Source: Lactiplantibacillus modestisalitolerans | GTDB taxonomy: Bacteria; Bacillota; Bacilli; Lactobacillales; Lactobacillaceae | NCBI RefSeq assembly: GCF_005405425.1 | Contig: NZ_BJEA01000004.1 | Span: 1 to 64,000, forward strand | Direction of reading: 5' to 3' | Length of the DNA: 64,000 nucleotides | Part shown: one piece after another, positions 46,271 through 55,122 of the stretch | How the letters are laid out: each line of letters starts with the position of its first letter | How positions within the stretch are numbered: the first letter of the stretch is position 1 | The notes under the pieces: model-generated | Databases searched by the model: none | The model's input: only the letters and a program-made list of their open reading frames with translations | What the model was told of the DNA's origin: nothing | Made by a program: the position numbers and the translations under genes

Positions 46271-47452
46271 ATGCAAAAAGTACAAATTACAGGAAATTCA
46301 CAACGGAAGGTCAAGGACGGGTACCCGTTACTCGTAGCGGATGATTTAAAGGATCCCGCCATGAAATTGACGGACGGGTCGTTCGTCGCGTTGATGGCAA
46401 GTTCCCAATTTATGGGCTATGCCTTGGTCGCTAAGCACCGCCGGCAACTTGGCTGGGTACTTAGTCGTGACGAAGCGGAAACCCCGACTCAGGATTATTT
46501 CCGCAAGTTATTTAAGCAGGCACTCGTCCGCCGGGTTCGCGAATTTGATCCCCAGTTACCGCAACGGGTTTTTAACGCGGATGGTGACGGTTTAGGTGGC
46601 TTAACGATTGACCGTTATCAGGACTACTACGTCTTTACGTGGTACGCGCAGGGTGTTTACCAACAACGTGAGATGCTGTACGCGGCATTTGAAGCGGCCA
46701 GTGACCACCAATTTAAGGGGATTTACGCGAAACTGCGGTTTAACGTCGAAGAAGCCAATTTGAAGAGCCAACTCGTGACGGGAACGGCCGCCCCGGAGCC
46801 CTTGCTCGTGACGGAAGGGGCGGTCACGTACCCCCTGCACTTGGCCGACGATTTAACGACCGGGTTATTATTAGATATGCGGCCAATTCGGCAGTGGTTA
46901 GCCGGTGCTGAATTGCCGGGTAAGACCGTGTTAAACCTATTTAGTCAGGAAAACGGGATTACCGCGGCCGCAGCCGTGGCGGGAGCCGCGAAGACCATTT
47001 CGATTGAAACTAACCAAAAGGGTGCCAGTGCGACGGCTGACCAGTTAGCCGTAAATAACGTTGACCCAGATAAGCATGAAATTCGGGTTATCGAGGTACC
47101 GAACTACTTGGATTACGCGCAAAAGCACCGCTTAAGTTACGACGTGGTAGCCGTAACGGCGCCAACCTTTGCCCGCGTTAAGAAGCAAAAGTTCCAAGTT
47201 GCCACTGATTTAACCGACCTATTAACCGCAACCTTGCCAGTAGTACGGCGCCAGGGTCACTTGATCGTCGCGACGAGTGCAGCCAACTTCTCAATGAAGA
47301 AGTTTAAAGCGGCGGTTAGTGCGGCCTTTGTGGGCAGTGATCGGCATTATCGCTTGGAAGAAACGTACCGCTTACCAGCCGACTTCGTTACGCGCAAAGC
47401 GTACCTGGCAAGTAACTACCTGAAAGTGCTCGTTTTGAGCCTGGATGACTAG
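46271..47452 (+). CDS. RlmI-like class I rRNA methyltransferase, degenerate motifs
   Basis: A 393-residue protein with the RlmI layout: PUA-like domain (about 1-75), EEHEC-like middle domain and a Rossmann methyltransferase domain (about 200-390). The FLDQR-type motif is TTGLLLDMRPIRQ and motif I is KTVLNLFSQENGITAAAA. The motif IV position, normally DPP(S/T)FAR, reads TAPTFARVK here, so the catalytic Asp-Pro-Pro is missing. It may be inactive or have a changed role. The start follows CAGGAGTTAAC. Confidence 0.78.
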   Translation: MQKVQITGNSQRKVKDGYPLLVADDLKDPAMKLTDGSFVALMASSQFMGYALVAKHRRQLGWVLSRDEAETPTQDYFRKLFKQALVRRVREFDPQLPQRVFNADGDGLGGLTIDRYQDYYVFTWYAQGVYQQREMLYAAFEAASDHQFKGIYAKLRFNVEEANLKSQLVTGTAAPEPLLVTEGAVTYPLHLADDLTTGLLLDMRPIRQWLAGAELPGKTVLNLFSQENGITAAAAVAGAAKTISIETNQKGASATADQLAVNNVDPDKHEIRVIEVPNYLDYAQKHRLSYDVVAVTAPTFARVKKQKFQVATDLTDLLTATLPVVRRQGHLIVATSAANFSMKKFKAAVSAAFVGSDRHYRLEETYRLPADFVTRKAYLASNYLKVLVLSLDD

Positions 47453-47506
47453 TTAGTTGAGTATAAATTCCCACCGTAAATAAAAAAATTTTAAGCGTCA
47501 TTTCAG

Positions 47507-47542
47507 GGACCGTTTTCATTAATTGAAAACGGTCCCTATCAG
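47507..47542 (+). terminator. Hairpin after the RlmI-like gene
   Basis: GGGACCGTTTTCA and TGAAAACGGTCCC form a perfect hairpin. The T-tract is poor, but the position fits a terminator. Confidence 0.75.
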
Positions 47543-47687
47543 TAAGAAAACGAATTCATGAAAATATAAATATAATTATATTTAGCGCGGAATCAGTGAT
47601 TACGACTGGTAAAACGGTTACTTAACTGTTAGAATTATTTTTTGTCGTTAGGCATGAGAGAAAAAATAGAAATGAGGATTATTAGTA

Positions 47688-48545
47688 ATGGGAATTCTAA
47701 TTGCACTGATTCCTGCAATCGCGTGGGGTAGTATCGGCCTGATTAGTGGCCGGATGGGTGGCTCCGCCCGGCAACAAACCCTCGGGATGACCATGGGGGC
47801 ACTTGTCTTTGGTTTGGCCCTTTGGCTGGTTCAACAACCGACGCTAACCAGCAAAATTTGGCTGATTGGGATCGTTTCCGGGTTATTCTGGAGTATTGGA
47901 CAGGGACAACAGTTTACGTCAATGAAGGCCGTTGGAATTTCACGGACGACCCCAATTTCAACGGGGATGCAACTAGTCGCAAACGCCCTTGCCGGCGTTT
48001 TGCTCTTTAACGAGTGGCACGGTAATATGTACTGGATTGGCTCGTTTTCCGTCATTATTTTGATTGCCGGGGCGGTATTGACCTCCCTGACTGACCGAAC
48101 TGATCCGAACCGTAGTACGTCTGAAAATTGGGGCGTTGGGATTCGGGCCCTGATTATTTCAACGATTGGCTATGCGGGTTACACGATTGTCGTGCATTAC
48201 GGGAACGTTAATGCTCAGGCCGTGGTCATGCCACAAGCCGTTGGGATGTTACTTGGGGCGTTGATTTGGTCTTTCAAGGACAAGCCTTGGAAAGAAACGG
48301 CGACTTACCGCAACATCGTGACCGGACTGGTTTGGGGTGTCGGGAACTTGTTCATGTTCATGGCAATGGCTCAAATCGGTCAGGCCGTCGCTTACTCCTT
48401 ATCACAAATGGGAATTGTTATCTCTACTTTCGGGAGTATCTTCTTGCTGGGCGAACGCAAGACCAAGCGTGAAATGGTGTACGTCGTCATCGGTTCAATC
48501 TTAGTGATTGTCGGTGGGATTGCCCTCTCACTAATGAAGGCCTAG
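47688..48545 (+). CDS. GlcU/RbsU family sugar uptake permease
   Basis: 285 residues with ten helices, N-terminus LIALIPAIAWGSIGLISGRMGG, and the conserved SMKAVGISRTTPISTGMQL near residue 80. This is the GRP (glucose/ribose porter) family, energised by proton motive force, taking up glucose or ribose without phosphorylation. The gene precedes pgi, which suits a glucose route, though each has its own terminator. Confidence 0.87.
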   Translation: MGILIALIPAIAWGSIGLISGRMGGSARQQTLGMTMGALVFGLALWLVQQPTLTSKIWLIGIVSGLFWSIGQGQQFTSMKAVGISRTTPISTGMQLVANALAGVLLFNEWHGNMYWIGSFSVIILIAGAVLTSLTDRTDPNRSTSENWGVGIRALIISTIGYAGYTIVVHYGNVNAQAVVMPQAVGMLLGALIWSFKDKPWKETATYRNIVTGLVWGVGNLFMFMAMAQIGQAVAYSLSQMGIVISTFGSIFLLGERKTKREMVYVVIGSILVIVGGIALSLMKA

Positions 48546-48600
48546 TAAAAAATTTACTTTTAATTTGATAATAATTTTATTAATTAGAATAAAGCTTGAT

Positions 48601-48642
48601 TTGACGCGCTTCGTTGCATGACGAAGGCGTCTTATTTTGTCT
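48601..48642 (+). terminator. Terminator of the sugar porter gene
   Basis: GACGCGCTTCGT and ACGAAGGCGTC hairpin followed by TTATTTT. Confidence 0.85.
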
Positions 48643-48768
48643 GTGAAACCGGTTGCTTTTTCCGAAATCGGTGGAAAATTGCGAAAAAGATGGGTAATCG
48701 CTTTTTATTCTGCGAGCGGCTATTGTATAATGTGGATTGTAATTAAGTAAAGAAAGAGGTAATAGTAA

Positions 48769-50121
48769 ATGGCACACATTTCATTTGACAGCTCCAATTT
48801 AACTAAGTTCGTCCATGACAACGAACTTGGCGAAATGCAAGCGATGGTCACAGCTGCTGACAAGGAGCTGCGTGAAGGAACCGGCGCCGGGAACGATTTC
48901 CGTGGCTGGTTAGATTTACCAGTTGACTACGATAAGGAAGAATTTGCCCGGATTAAGGCCGCTGCAAAGAAGATTCAAAACGATTCTGACGTCCTCGTTG
49001 TAATCGGTATCGGTGGTTCATACCTCGGTGCGCGCGCTGCCGTTGAATTTTTACATGAAACTTTCTGGTCATCACTTTCTCGTGAAGATCGTCAATTCCC
49101 ACAAGTTGTTTTTGCTGGGAACTCAATTTCATCTTCATACGTCAACGATTTGATTCACTTGATCGGCGACCGCGACTTCTCCGTTAACATCATTTCGAAG
49201 TCCGGGACTACGACGGAACCTTCAATCGCCTTCCGGGTATTCAAGGAACGCTTGATTGCGAAGTATGGTGAAGAAGGCGCAAAGGAACGGATCTACGCGA
49301 CAACTGACCGCAAGCGCGGTGCGTTGAAGCAAGAAGCTGACGCTGAAGGTTACGAAACGTTCGTTATTCCTGATGACGTTGGTGGCCGTTTCACGGTCTT
49401 AACGCCAGTTGGTTTATTACCAATTGCCGTTTCTGGTGGCGACATTGATGCCATGATGAAGGGTGCTGCTGATGGTCGCGCTGAATACTCAGATGCTGAC
49501 TTGACGAAGAACGAAGCTTACCAATACGCTGCATTGCGGAACATCTTATACCGCAAGGGTTACACCACTGAAATCTTGGAAAACTACGAACCAAATATGG
49601 CAATGTTCTCCGAATGGTGGAAGCAATTAATGGGTGAATCAGAAGGTAAGGACCAAAAAGGTATTTACCCATCATCCGCTAACTTCACGACCGACTTACA
49701 CTCCTTGGGCCAATACATCCAAGAAGGTCGCCGGAACTTAATGGAAACGGTTATCAAGGTGCAAAACGCAACTAGTGACGTTGACATTCCTAAGGAAGCT
49801 GAAAACTTAGACGGCTTGAAGTACCTTGAAGGTAAGACGATGGCCCAAGTTAACACTAAGGCCTTTGAAGGGGTTATTATGGCCCACGTTGATGGCGGTG
49901 TGCCAAACATGGTCGTTAACATTCCTTCCCAAGATGCTTACACGCTTGGCTACATGATCTACTTCTTTGAAGCAGCCGTTGCCATTTCTGGTTACTTGAA
50001 CGGAATCAACCCATTCAACCAACCAGGGGTTGAAGCATACAAGAACAACATGTTTGCTTTACTTGGTAAGCCAGGTTACGAAGAATTAACTAAGAAATTA
50101 ACTGCCCGCTTAAGCGACTAG
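48769..50121 (+). CDS. pgi: Glucose-6-phosphate isomerase
   Basis: A 450-residue PGI of the Gram-positive short type, interconverting glucose-6-P and fructose-6-P. The SIS folds show [18 protein letters not shown] near residue 78, [14 protein letters not shown] near 144, and the C-terminal signature region [14 protein letters not shown] near 418. Codon choice is strongly biased, as expected for a highly expressed glycolytic gene. A TATAAT -10 box is 40 bp upstream (about 48726). The start follows AAAGAGGTAAT. Confidence 0.97.
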   Translation: MAHISFDSSNLTKFVHDNELGEMQAMVTAADKELREGTGAGNDFRGWLDLPVDYDKEEFARIKAAAKKIQNDSDVLVVIGIGGSYLGARAAVEFLHETFWSSLSREDRQFPQVVFAGNSISSSYVNDLIHLIGDRDFSVNIISKSGTTTEPSIAFRVFKERLIAKYGEEGAKERIYATTDRKRGALKQEADAEGYETFVIPDDVGGRFTVLTPVGLLPIAVSGGDIDAMMKGAADGRAEYSDADLTKNEAYQYAALRNILYRKGYTTEILENYEPNMAMFSEWWKQLMGESEGKDQKGIYPSSANFTTDLHSLGQYIQEGRRNLMETVIKVQNATSDVDIPKEAENLDGLKYLEGKTMAQVNTKAFEGVIMAHVDGGVPNMVVNIPSQDAYTLGYMIYFFEAAVAISGYLNGINPFNQPGVEAYKNNMFALLGKPGYEELTKKLTARLSD

Positions 50122-50148
50122 TCGTTTAAAACTGGCAATTAAATGGGC

Positions 50149-50188
50149 GCCACTAATGCCACTATCGGTGTTAGTGGTGCTTTCTTTG
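50149..50188 (+). terminator. Terminator of pgi
   Basis: GCGCCACTAATGCC and GGTGTTAGTGGTGC hairpin followed by TTTCTTT. Confidence 0.85.
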
Positions 50189-50214
50189 ATTAAAAATAGA
50201 TTGAGGAGGCCCGT

Positions 50215-50406
50215 ATGCGCACACTAAACATGGTAGAAAGCATTCTCATCCTGTTTGGCTTGATTTTATTTGGGGTTGGGAGTCAGGTCGCCAGCCTGAA
50301 AACAAACGTCCCTTGGCTACAATATGCCGGTTTAGGCTTGGTATTTGTAGTGGGGCTGAGCGATGCAATTTACCGCCTGGCGACCCACAAGTCGTTTTTT
50401 AAATAA
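50215..50406 (+). CDS. Small two-helix membrane protein
   Basis: 63 residues with two hydrophobic segments (about 6-24 and 36-53) joined by SLKTNVPWLQ, preceded by GAGGAGGCCC and followed by a strong terminator. Good expression signals make it real. No family recognised. Confidence 0.65.
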   Translation: MRTLNMVESILILFGLILFGVGSQVASLKTNVPWLQYAGLGLVFVVGLSDAIYRLATHKSFFK

Positions 50407-50410
50407 GTGG

Positions 50411-50451
50411 CAGCCGGAATTCTACCAGTCGGTAATTCCGGCTTTTTTTTA
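50411..50451 (+). terminator. Terminator after the small membrane gene
   Basis: CCGGAATT and AATTCCGG arms with eight T. Confidence 0.92.
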
Positions 50452-50453
50452 GA

Positions 50454-50484
50454 TAAAAAAACCACCAACTTTAAAAGTTGGTGG
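50454..50484 (-). terminator. Terminator of tRNA-Gln
   Basis: Minus strand: CCACCAACTTT and AAAGTTGGTGG then seven T. Confidence 0.92.
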
Positions 50485-50501
50485 CGACTTCGTTAAACTG
50501 A

Positions 50502-50574
50502 TTGGGTATACTGGGCTCGAACCAGTAAATTACGGATTCAGAGTCCGCTGCCTTACCAATTTGGCGAATACCCA
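50502..50574 (-). tRNA. tRNA-Gln (CTG)
   Basis: A cloverleaf with acceptor TGGGTAT/ATACCCA, D-arm TTGGTAAGGCA, anticodon loop CTCTGAA (anticodon CTG, reading CAG) and T-arm ACTGGTTCGAGCCCAGT. CCA is not encoded. Confidence 0.93.
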
Positions 50575-50715
50575 ATAACGTTGCGAAACAACTATTTAAT
50601 ATTAACTTTTCGGAACTTAACTGTCAAGGTTTGAAGCCAATTTTTTCAAAAAAGACGCATTGACGCTTGCGTTTAAAGCGGGTTTTGGGCACACTAAAAG
50701 GGTGGGGTGATCAAA

Positions 50716-50928
50716 ATGACAACGAAGGAATTAACGCGTTGGTTTAACCGCCTGCGCCAGCAATTAGTGGTGTGGGCGGTGACCGCCATCGCTTTTGCGG
50801 TAATGCGCCATTTTTTATGGCCGGCGCTGTTGACCTTTGTTTTTTGGTGTTGCGTGGTCTATTGTGGGCTCTTATTTATTGCGCTGGTAGGCGTTACGGT
50901 TCTGCGGTTGCGGCACGCAAAATTGTAA
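50716..50928 (+). CDS. Small membrane protein of unknown function
   Basis: 70 residues from ATG 50716, correctly placed after GGGTGGGGTG. The N-terminus is basic (RWFNRLRQQL), with two hydrophobic helices (about 17-34 and 38-61) and a basic end. It lies between two tRNA genes. No recognised family. Confidence 0.6.
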   Translation: MTTKELTRWFNRLRQQLVVWAVTAIAFAVMRHFLWPALLTFVFWCCVVYCGLLFIALVGVTVLRLRHAKL

Positions 50929-50955
50929 GCATCTAAAATTGATTGTAAATTTGAT

Positions 50956-50984
50956 TTGACAAGTCCCGAATGTTTCGGTAAGAT
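50956..50984 (+). promoter_or_regulatory. Promoter of tRNA-Glu
   Basis: TTGACA (50956-50961) and TAAGAT (50979-50984), spacing 17. Confidence 0.85.
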
Positions 50985-50997
50985 TGTAAATGAATTT

Positions 50998-51070
50998 TGC
51001 CCGCTGGTCAAATTGGTTAAGACGTCGCCCTCTCAAGGCGGAGTTACGGGTTCGATCCCCGTGCGGGTGA
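50998..51070 (+). tRNA. tRNA-Glu (CTC)
   Basis: A cloverleaf with D-arm TTGGTTAAGAC, anticodon loop CTCTCAA (CTC, reading GAG) and T-arm ACGGGTTCGATCCCCGT. The acceptor TGCCCGC/GCGGGTG has two G-U pairs at its end. CCA is not encoded. A terminator follows at 51104-51138. Confidence 0.9.
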
Positions 51071-51103
51071 TTAAGTAGGCGTTACGGTAAAATAATTAAG
51101 CAC

Positions 51104-51138
51104 TGAAGAGCTGGTTTGACGGCGATTCGGTGTTTTTT
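51104..51138 (+). terminator. Terminator of tRNA-Glu
   Basis: GCACTGAA and TTCGGTGT arms followed by a T-run. Confidence 0.75.
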
Positions 51139-51559
51139 TATTACGTGCAAACCGTGATTTGAAGGCCGGGCTTTGGTAACGAAGGGGCTGCTGGTTAAGC
51201 GCGGCGAACAAACATTCTGGTTTACAGCGTGAAAGTTTACTCTTATGATAGAAAGTGGATGCTTGTGACCACAACGGTCAGTTGGAGCCGTTCGAAATTA
51301 GCGTTACGGATGCTTGCGTGGGATTGAAACCTTGCCTGAAGGGCAGTTTTAGTCCTTTTCGTTTGCCGTTGATGCGTGCGTTGGTAAAGAACGTCGCTTT
51401 ATCATCAAGGACGCTTTTAATTGTGAATCGGGGAAAAAGCTGAGCAAAACAGTTTACCGGTTCGGGGTGGGGCGTATAATAAAGGTGGAATGAAAACTGA
51501 TCGTTGGGTGTCGCGGCATGATTGGATTGTTTATTAGTCAGTTACAAAGGAGATAATTT
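51139..51559. other. Intergenic region without a convincing gene
   Basis: A 62-codon frame at 51255-51443 lacks a ribosome binding site and a family. I see no strong hairpin or repeat. It presumably holds the promoter for the following pair (a TATAAT near 51474). Confidence 0.45.
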
Positions 51560-51790
51560 TTGTTGGTCTATAAAGATGTTTTTGGAATTGATCACGATGA
51601 CTGTCACGTTGTTCAGACCCGGCACGAATTTAACCGGATTTTTATTATCGAAAATGAAGTCGGCTCCCGGTTTACTTGCATTAAGCCGAACGCACCGTTA
51701 GAAAAAAAGATGTCTGGCCATTGGAAGTACGCTAAGGCGAGTGACGCACCTAAGAATTACGCAGTTCCTTATAAAGCTCAGAAGCACTAA
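51560..51790 (+). CDS. Hypothetical soluble protein, TTG start
   Basis: About 76 residues starting at tandem TTG codons (51560 and 51563), behind AAAGGAGAT. It is polar, with VFGIDHDDCHVVQTRHEF and a lysine-rich tail (KKMSGHWKYAKAS). It is followed by another small gene 24 bp on, probably co-transcribed. No recognised family. Confidence 0.6.
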   Translation: MLVYKDVFGIDHDDCHVVQTRHEFNRIFIIENEVGSRFTCIKPNAPLEKKMSGHWKYAKASDAPKNYAVPYKAQKH

Positions 51791-51814
51791 GCAATCAAGG
51801 AAAAGAGGATTTTA

Positions 51815-52087
51815 ATGCGGCAATATCGACCGTTAACCAAACCCGATGGACGGGTTGCACGTTCCCAAGCGGACCACGTTAATCCATATTACGGACAACG
51901 GGGAGCCGATTGGATTAAAAATACGAATGCGTCGTTGTTCAATGCGCAACACGAACCAACCCAAACGAAGACGCGGTTCGAACAACGGGTCAGTCGCGCC
52001 ACCCGCAACGTTTTGTTGGGGAGTTTAGCGACCGTTGGCATGTTAATTGGCGGTTTTATCGTTTACGCGTTAGCCATTAATTGGTGA
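51815..52087 (+). CDS. Hypothetical C-tail-anchored protein
   Basis: 90 residues with a polar N-terminal 60 and one C-terminal membrane helix (about 66-88; LLGSLATVGMLIGGFIVYAL). It is preceded by AAAAGAGG and ends before a strong terminator. Tail anchoring suggests a peripheral membrane role. Unknown family. Confidence 0.62.
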   Translation: MRQYRPLTKPDGRVARSQADHVNPYYGQRGADWIKNTNASLFNAQHEPTQTKTRFEQRVSRATRNVLLGSLATVGMLIGGFIVYALAINW

Positions 52088-52116
52088 GGTCCTTTCAGTA
52101 TAATTAGGCTTATTTT

Positions 52117-52162
52117 AAACAACCCGGCTAATATCTAAGAGATATTGGCGGGTTGTTTTGTG
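52117..52162 (+). terminator. Terminator of the small gene pair
   Basis: AAACAACCCG and CGGGTTGTTT arms plus TAATATC/GATATT. MITE copy E begins about 26 bp downstream. Confidence 0.9.
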
Positions 52163-52187
52163 TTTATGGGGAAGCACTAACCGTAAG

Positions 52188-52541
52188 AACCCTATGATGA
52201 TGGTGTTATTTAACTAAAAGGTCAGTTGGATTTTTAACAAATTTGCTGTAACTGCTAGATAAGCAGGTAAGGTTGTAGTTAGCTTAGTAAGTGCCTTACA
52301 CAACCTGTTTCATTAATTGAATCTTGGTATTAAGATAAATTTAGCCAGTAGGGGGTGTAACCATGGCTCAACTGCGAAATTATTCTTAGTCGGCAGTGTT
52401 GTTCTTCCGGCTTAGAATAAGGCTCGAATTTGAGATTGCTCAGCGGTTTTCTGAGTGAGCTCAAATCGATACCCGCAGTGTTTTTGCCAATCGGTTACAC
52501 CCGCTGCTGGCAGCAATTTCATCACCAATTGGTGCAGAGCC
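52188..52541 (+). mobile_element. MITE copy E, near full length
   Basis: A 354-bp element aligned with copy B from end to end, with diverged ends (AACCCTAT and GCAGAGCC). It keeps the GGGTGTAACCATGGCTCAAC left arm and the GGTTACACCCGCTGCTGGC right arm of the internal branched hairpin. Flanking 8-mers ACCGTAAG and ACCTTAAT match at six positions, consistent with an old target duplication. Confidence 0.88.
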
Positions 52542-52686
52542 ACCTTAATTATTAAGAAGCTTTTAGAAGCTTTAGAAATTTCCTAAAGTCGTTAAGAAAC
52601 CCTTAGACCCACTAGTCCCCGGATTGGCTAGCCGTTAAAATATTATTTGTATTAAAATAATAATTAAATTAATGGAGGAACAATTG

Positions 52687-53088
52687 ATGAAAAAAGGACT
52701 TTTGGGGTTAGCCCTTGTGATTGTGTTGATCGTTGGCGGCTTGTTAGCATCGGGGACGGTGACTAAGAATCGCGGGGACGAATTTTCGATGGCGTTAGAT
52801 AACGTTAACCCGCTCGTGCCGGTCACGACCGTTTACGGTAAGACCAACCAGGCGGTCAGCTACCATCAGGGGCAAATGGGTGAAGACGTCTACGAGTACC
52901 GCATCAATACGGTCGATGCCAAGGGGAACCGCCGGTGGTTGACTTTTGATGCCGATCACCGGTTAAAACTAAACCACTATCTGAAGATTGAAACGAAGGG
53001 ACAAAATGTCAATTCGTGGGCGGCGGTACCGGTGACGCAACTGCCGAGCCAAGTTAACCAAGTAATTGCACTAGCGCCGACTAACTAA
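52687..53088 (+). CDS. YxeA family secreted/membrane protein (DUF1093)
   Basis: 133 residues from ATG 52687 (MKKGLLGLALVIVLIVGG), behind AATGGAGGAAC. One N-terminal hydrophobic signal/anchor is followed by a small beta-rich domain (VTTVYGKTNQAVSYH, GEDVYEYRINTVDAKGN, HRLKLNHYLKIETKGQNV) typical of YxeA. In several Firmicutes such genes neighbour ABC exporters, as here. Function unproven. Confidence 0.82.
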   Translation: MKKGLLGLALVIVLIVGGLLASGTVTKNRGDEFSMALDNVNPLVPVTTVYGKTNQAVSYHQGQMGEDVYEYRINTVDAKGNRRWLTFDADHRLKLNHYLKIETKGQNVNSWAAVPVTQLPSQVNQVIALAPTN

Positions 53089-53118
53089 TCATTAAGTTCG
53101 TTACACCGGAAAATCAAC

Positions 53119-53162
53119 CGACCAACCGCACACCTTCGGGCTTGCGGTTGGTCGGTTTTTTG
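53119..53162 (+). terminator. Terminator of the YxeA-like gene
   Basis: CCGACCAACCGCA and TGCGGTTGGTCGG with six T. Confidence 0.93.
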
Positions 53163-53391
53163 CGCCATTTTGGCGACGAAGGGGTTGGGGGCGCCTTTAT
53201 TTGAAATTAAAGCGCAACCATTGTTTACTGAATATTAGAGACTTTATTAAATTTTAAAGCTTTTGGGGTGTCAAAGTTCGGTGAGTGAGTTACAATAGTT
53301 CTCGTTGGACTTGTAAAGATAATTGACAAGAATCGTTAATTCATGCAAGAATGAACTAGCAATAATTATTTTAATGAAGGGGAGCGTGTAG
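53163..53391. other. Promoter region of the ABC exporter operon
   Basis: No gene. A TTGACA is near 53323 without a clear -10 box, and an imperfect palindrome TTCATGCAAGAATGAA lies at 53340-53355, a possible operator. No regulator gene is adjacent. Confidence 0.4.
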
Positions 53392-55122
53392 ATGCTTAAA
53401 ATAGCCAAGGGTCGGATTTCTTATCCGGCGGTAATTGGGGCAATTATTTTTATGATTATCCAAGTTATCGCGAATTTGAATCTACCTAGTTTGACGTCCA
53501 ATATTGTGAACAACGGGGTCGCCAAAGGAGATATTAGCTACATTTGGAAAATCGGGTTTGAAATGATTGGCTTCTCGTTGCTGTCAGTTGTCGCGGCCTT
53601 TGGGAACGTCTTTTTGGCTTCCCGGTCATCACAACAGCTCGGGAAAAATTTACGGACGGACATTTATCATAAGGTCATTAACTTTTCGAACGATGAGTTT
53701 GATAAGGTTGAAACGTCTTCACTGATTACCCGGACGACCAACGACGTGGTGCAAATTCAAAACGTTGCCATGATGGCGTTACGAATGATGATCATGGCAC
53801 CAATCATGTTAGTGGGTGCGTCATTTTTAGCCTATACCAAGAGTCACGAGTTAACATGGATCTTCTTGGTGGCGATTCCAATTTTATTAGTTTTTATTGG
53901 CATAATTATGGGGTTTGCGATTCCGCTGTTCCGGGCCATGCAAACCAAAACCGACCGGATTAATCTGGTCTTTCGTGAGGGGCTGACCGGGGTGCGGGTC
54001 ATCCGGGCCTTTCGCCAGGACCAGTTTGAACAGGACCGCTTTGAGGATGCCAATAAGGATTACACCCAAAATGCGATTAAGGTTAATACGATCGTGGCGT
54101 TAGCTTTTCCAGTAATGACCCTGATTATGAGTGGTACTAACGTGGCAATTGTTTGGTTTGGGGGCCAATTGATTAGCAGCCAAACCATGCAAGTTGGGAA
54201 CATGATTGCGTTTATGACTTACGCGATGCAAGTGTTAATGAGTTTCATGATGCTGGCGATGGTTTTTGCCTTCATCCCACGGGCGGCCGCTTCGGCTTCC
54301 CGGATTCAAGAAGTGTTGGCAATTAAGACCAAAATTCATAATCCAGCTAAGCCGACTAGTTTACCAGCCGAAAGTACCCATAGTTTGGCGTTTGATAACG
54401 TCAACTATCGCTATCAAAACGCGGAACAGCTGGCGCTGGAAAAAATTGACTTTCAAGCGCATTCGGGCCAAACGGTCGCGATTATTGGTGGGACCGGCTC
54501 TGGGAAATCAACCTTAGTTAACTTGATTCCACGCTTTTACGACATTGAAAGTGGTCACGTTAAGATTGACGGCCACGACGTTCGGGACTTGGATCTGGCC
54601 GATTTACACCGGGCGGTTTCGTTTGTGCCGCAAACCGCGACCCTGTTTACCGGGACGATTCGCGATAATATGCAGTTCGGGAATAAGGACGCAACCGATG
54701 AAGAAATCTGGCACGCCCTGGCAATCGCCCGTTCAACCGACTTCGTTAAAGAAGAGGGCGGCTTAGACGCGCACGTTGAACAAGGCGGGGGAAACTTCTC
54801 CGGTGGTCAACGGCAACGTTTAGCAATTGCCCGGGCGCTGGTGAAGCACGCCGCGGTCTACGTCTTTGACGATTCCTTCTCAGCGTTGGACTTTAAGACC
54901 GACGCCCAGTTACGGGCCGAATTACGGCAAGACGCGCAAATTCAAAAGGGCGTCGTGGTGATCGTCGCGCAACGAATTGCCACGGTTGCCGATGCCGACT
55001 TGATCTTAGTATTAGATAATGGTCAGTTAGTTGGTAAGGGCACCCACGCTGAATTAAAAGCAAATAATGAAGTTTATCAAGAAATTATGAAGTCACAATT
55101 ACGAGAGGAGGACCAGCTGTAA
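53392..55122 (+). CDS. Heterodimeric ABC exporter, subunit with degenerate site
   Basis: 576 residues: six-helix ABC transmembrane domain (about 1-310) and a nucleotide-binding domain. Walker A GGTGSGKST is near 371, signature NFSGGQRQRLA near 470. Walker B VYVFDDSFSALD (near 493) has Asp where the catalytic Glu is expected. That is the pattern of the degenerate half of LmrC/LmrD or BmrC/BmrD-type pumps. It overlaps the next gene by one base, and the two should form one multidrug or lipid exporter. Confidence 0.88.
   Translation: MLKIAKGRISYPAVIGAIIFMIIQVIANLNLPSLTSNIVNNGVAKGDISYIWKIGFEMIGFSLLSVVAAFGNVFLASRSSQQLGKNLRTDIYHKVINFSNDEFDKVETSSLITRTTNDVVQIQNVAMMALRMMIMAPIMLVGASFLAYTKSHELTWIFLVAIPILLVFIGIIMGFAIPLFRAMQTKTDRINLVFREGLTGVRVIRAFRQDQFEQDRFEDANKDYTQNAIKVNTIVALAFPVMTLIMSGTNVAIVWFGGQLISSQTMQVGNMIAFMTYAMQVLMSFMMLAMVFAFIPRAAASASRIQEVLAIKTKIHNPAKPTSLPAESTHSLAFDNVNYRYQNAEQLALEKIDFQAHSGQTVAIIGGTGSGKSTLVNLIPRFYDIESGHVKIDGHDVRDLDLADLHRAVSFVPQTATLFTGTIRDNMQFGNKDATDEEIWHALAIARSTDFVKEEGGLDAHVEQGGGNFSGGQRQRLAIARALVKHAAVYVFDDSFSALDFKTDAQLRAELRQDAQIQKGVVVIVAQRIATVADADLILVLDNGQLVGKGTHAELKANNEVYQEIMKSQLREEDQL

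Noticed and set aside
51255-51443. 62-codon ORF after tRNA-Glu
   Set aside because: No Shine-Dalgarno, unusual composition and no recognisable family; most likely chance.
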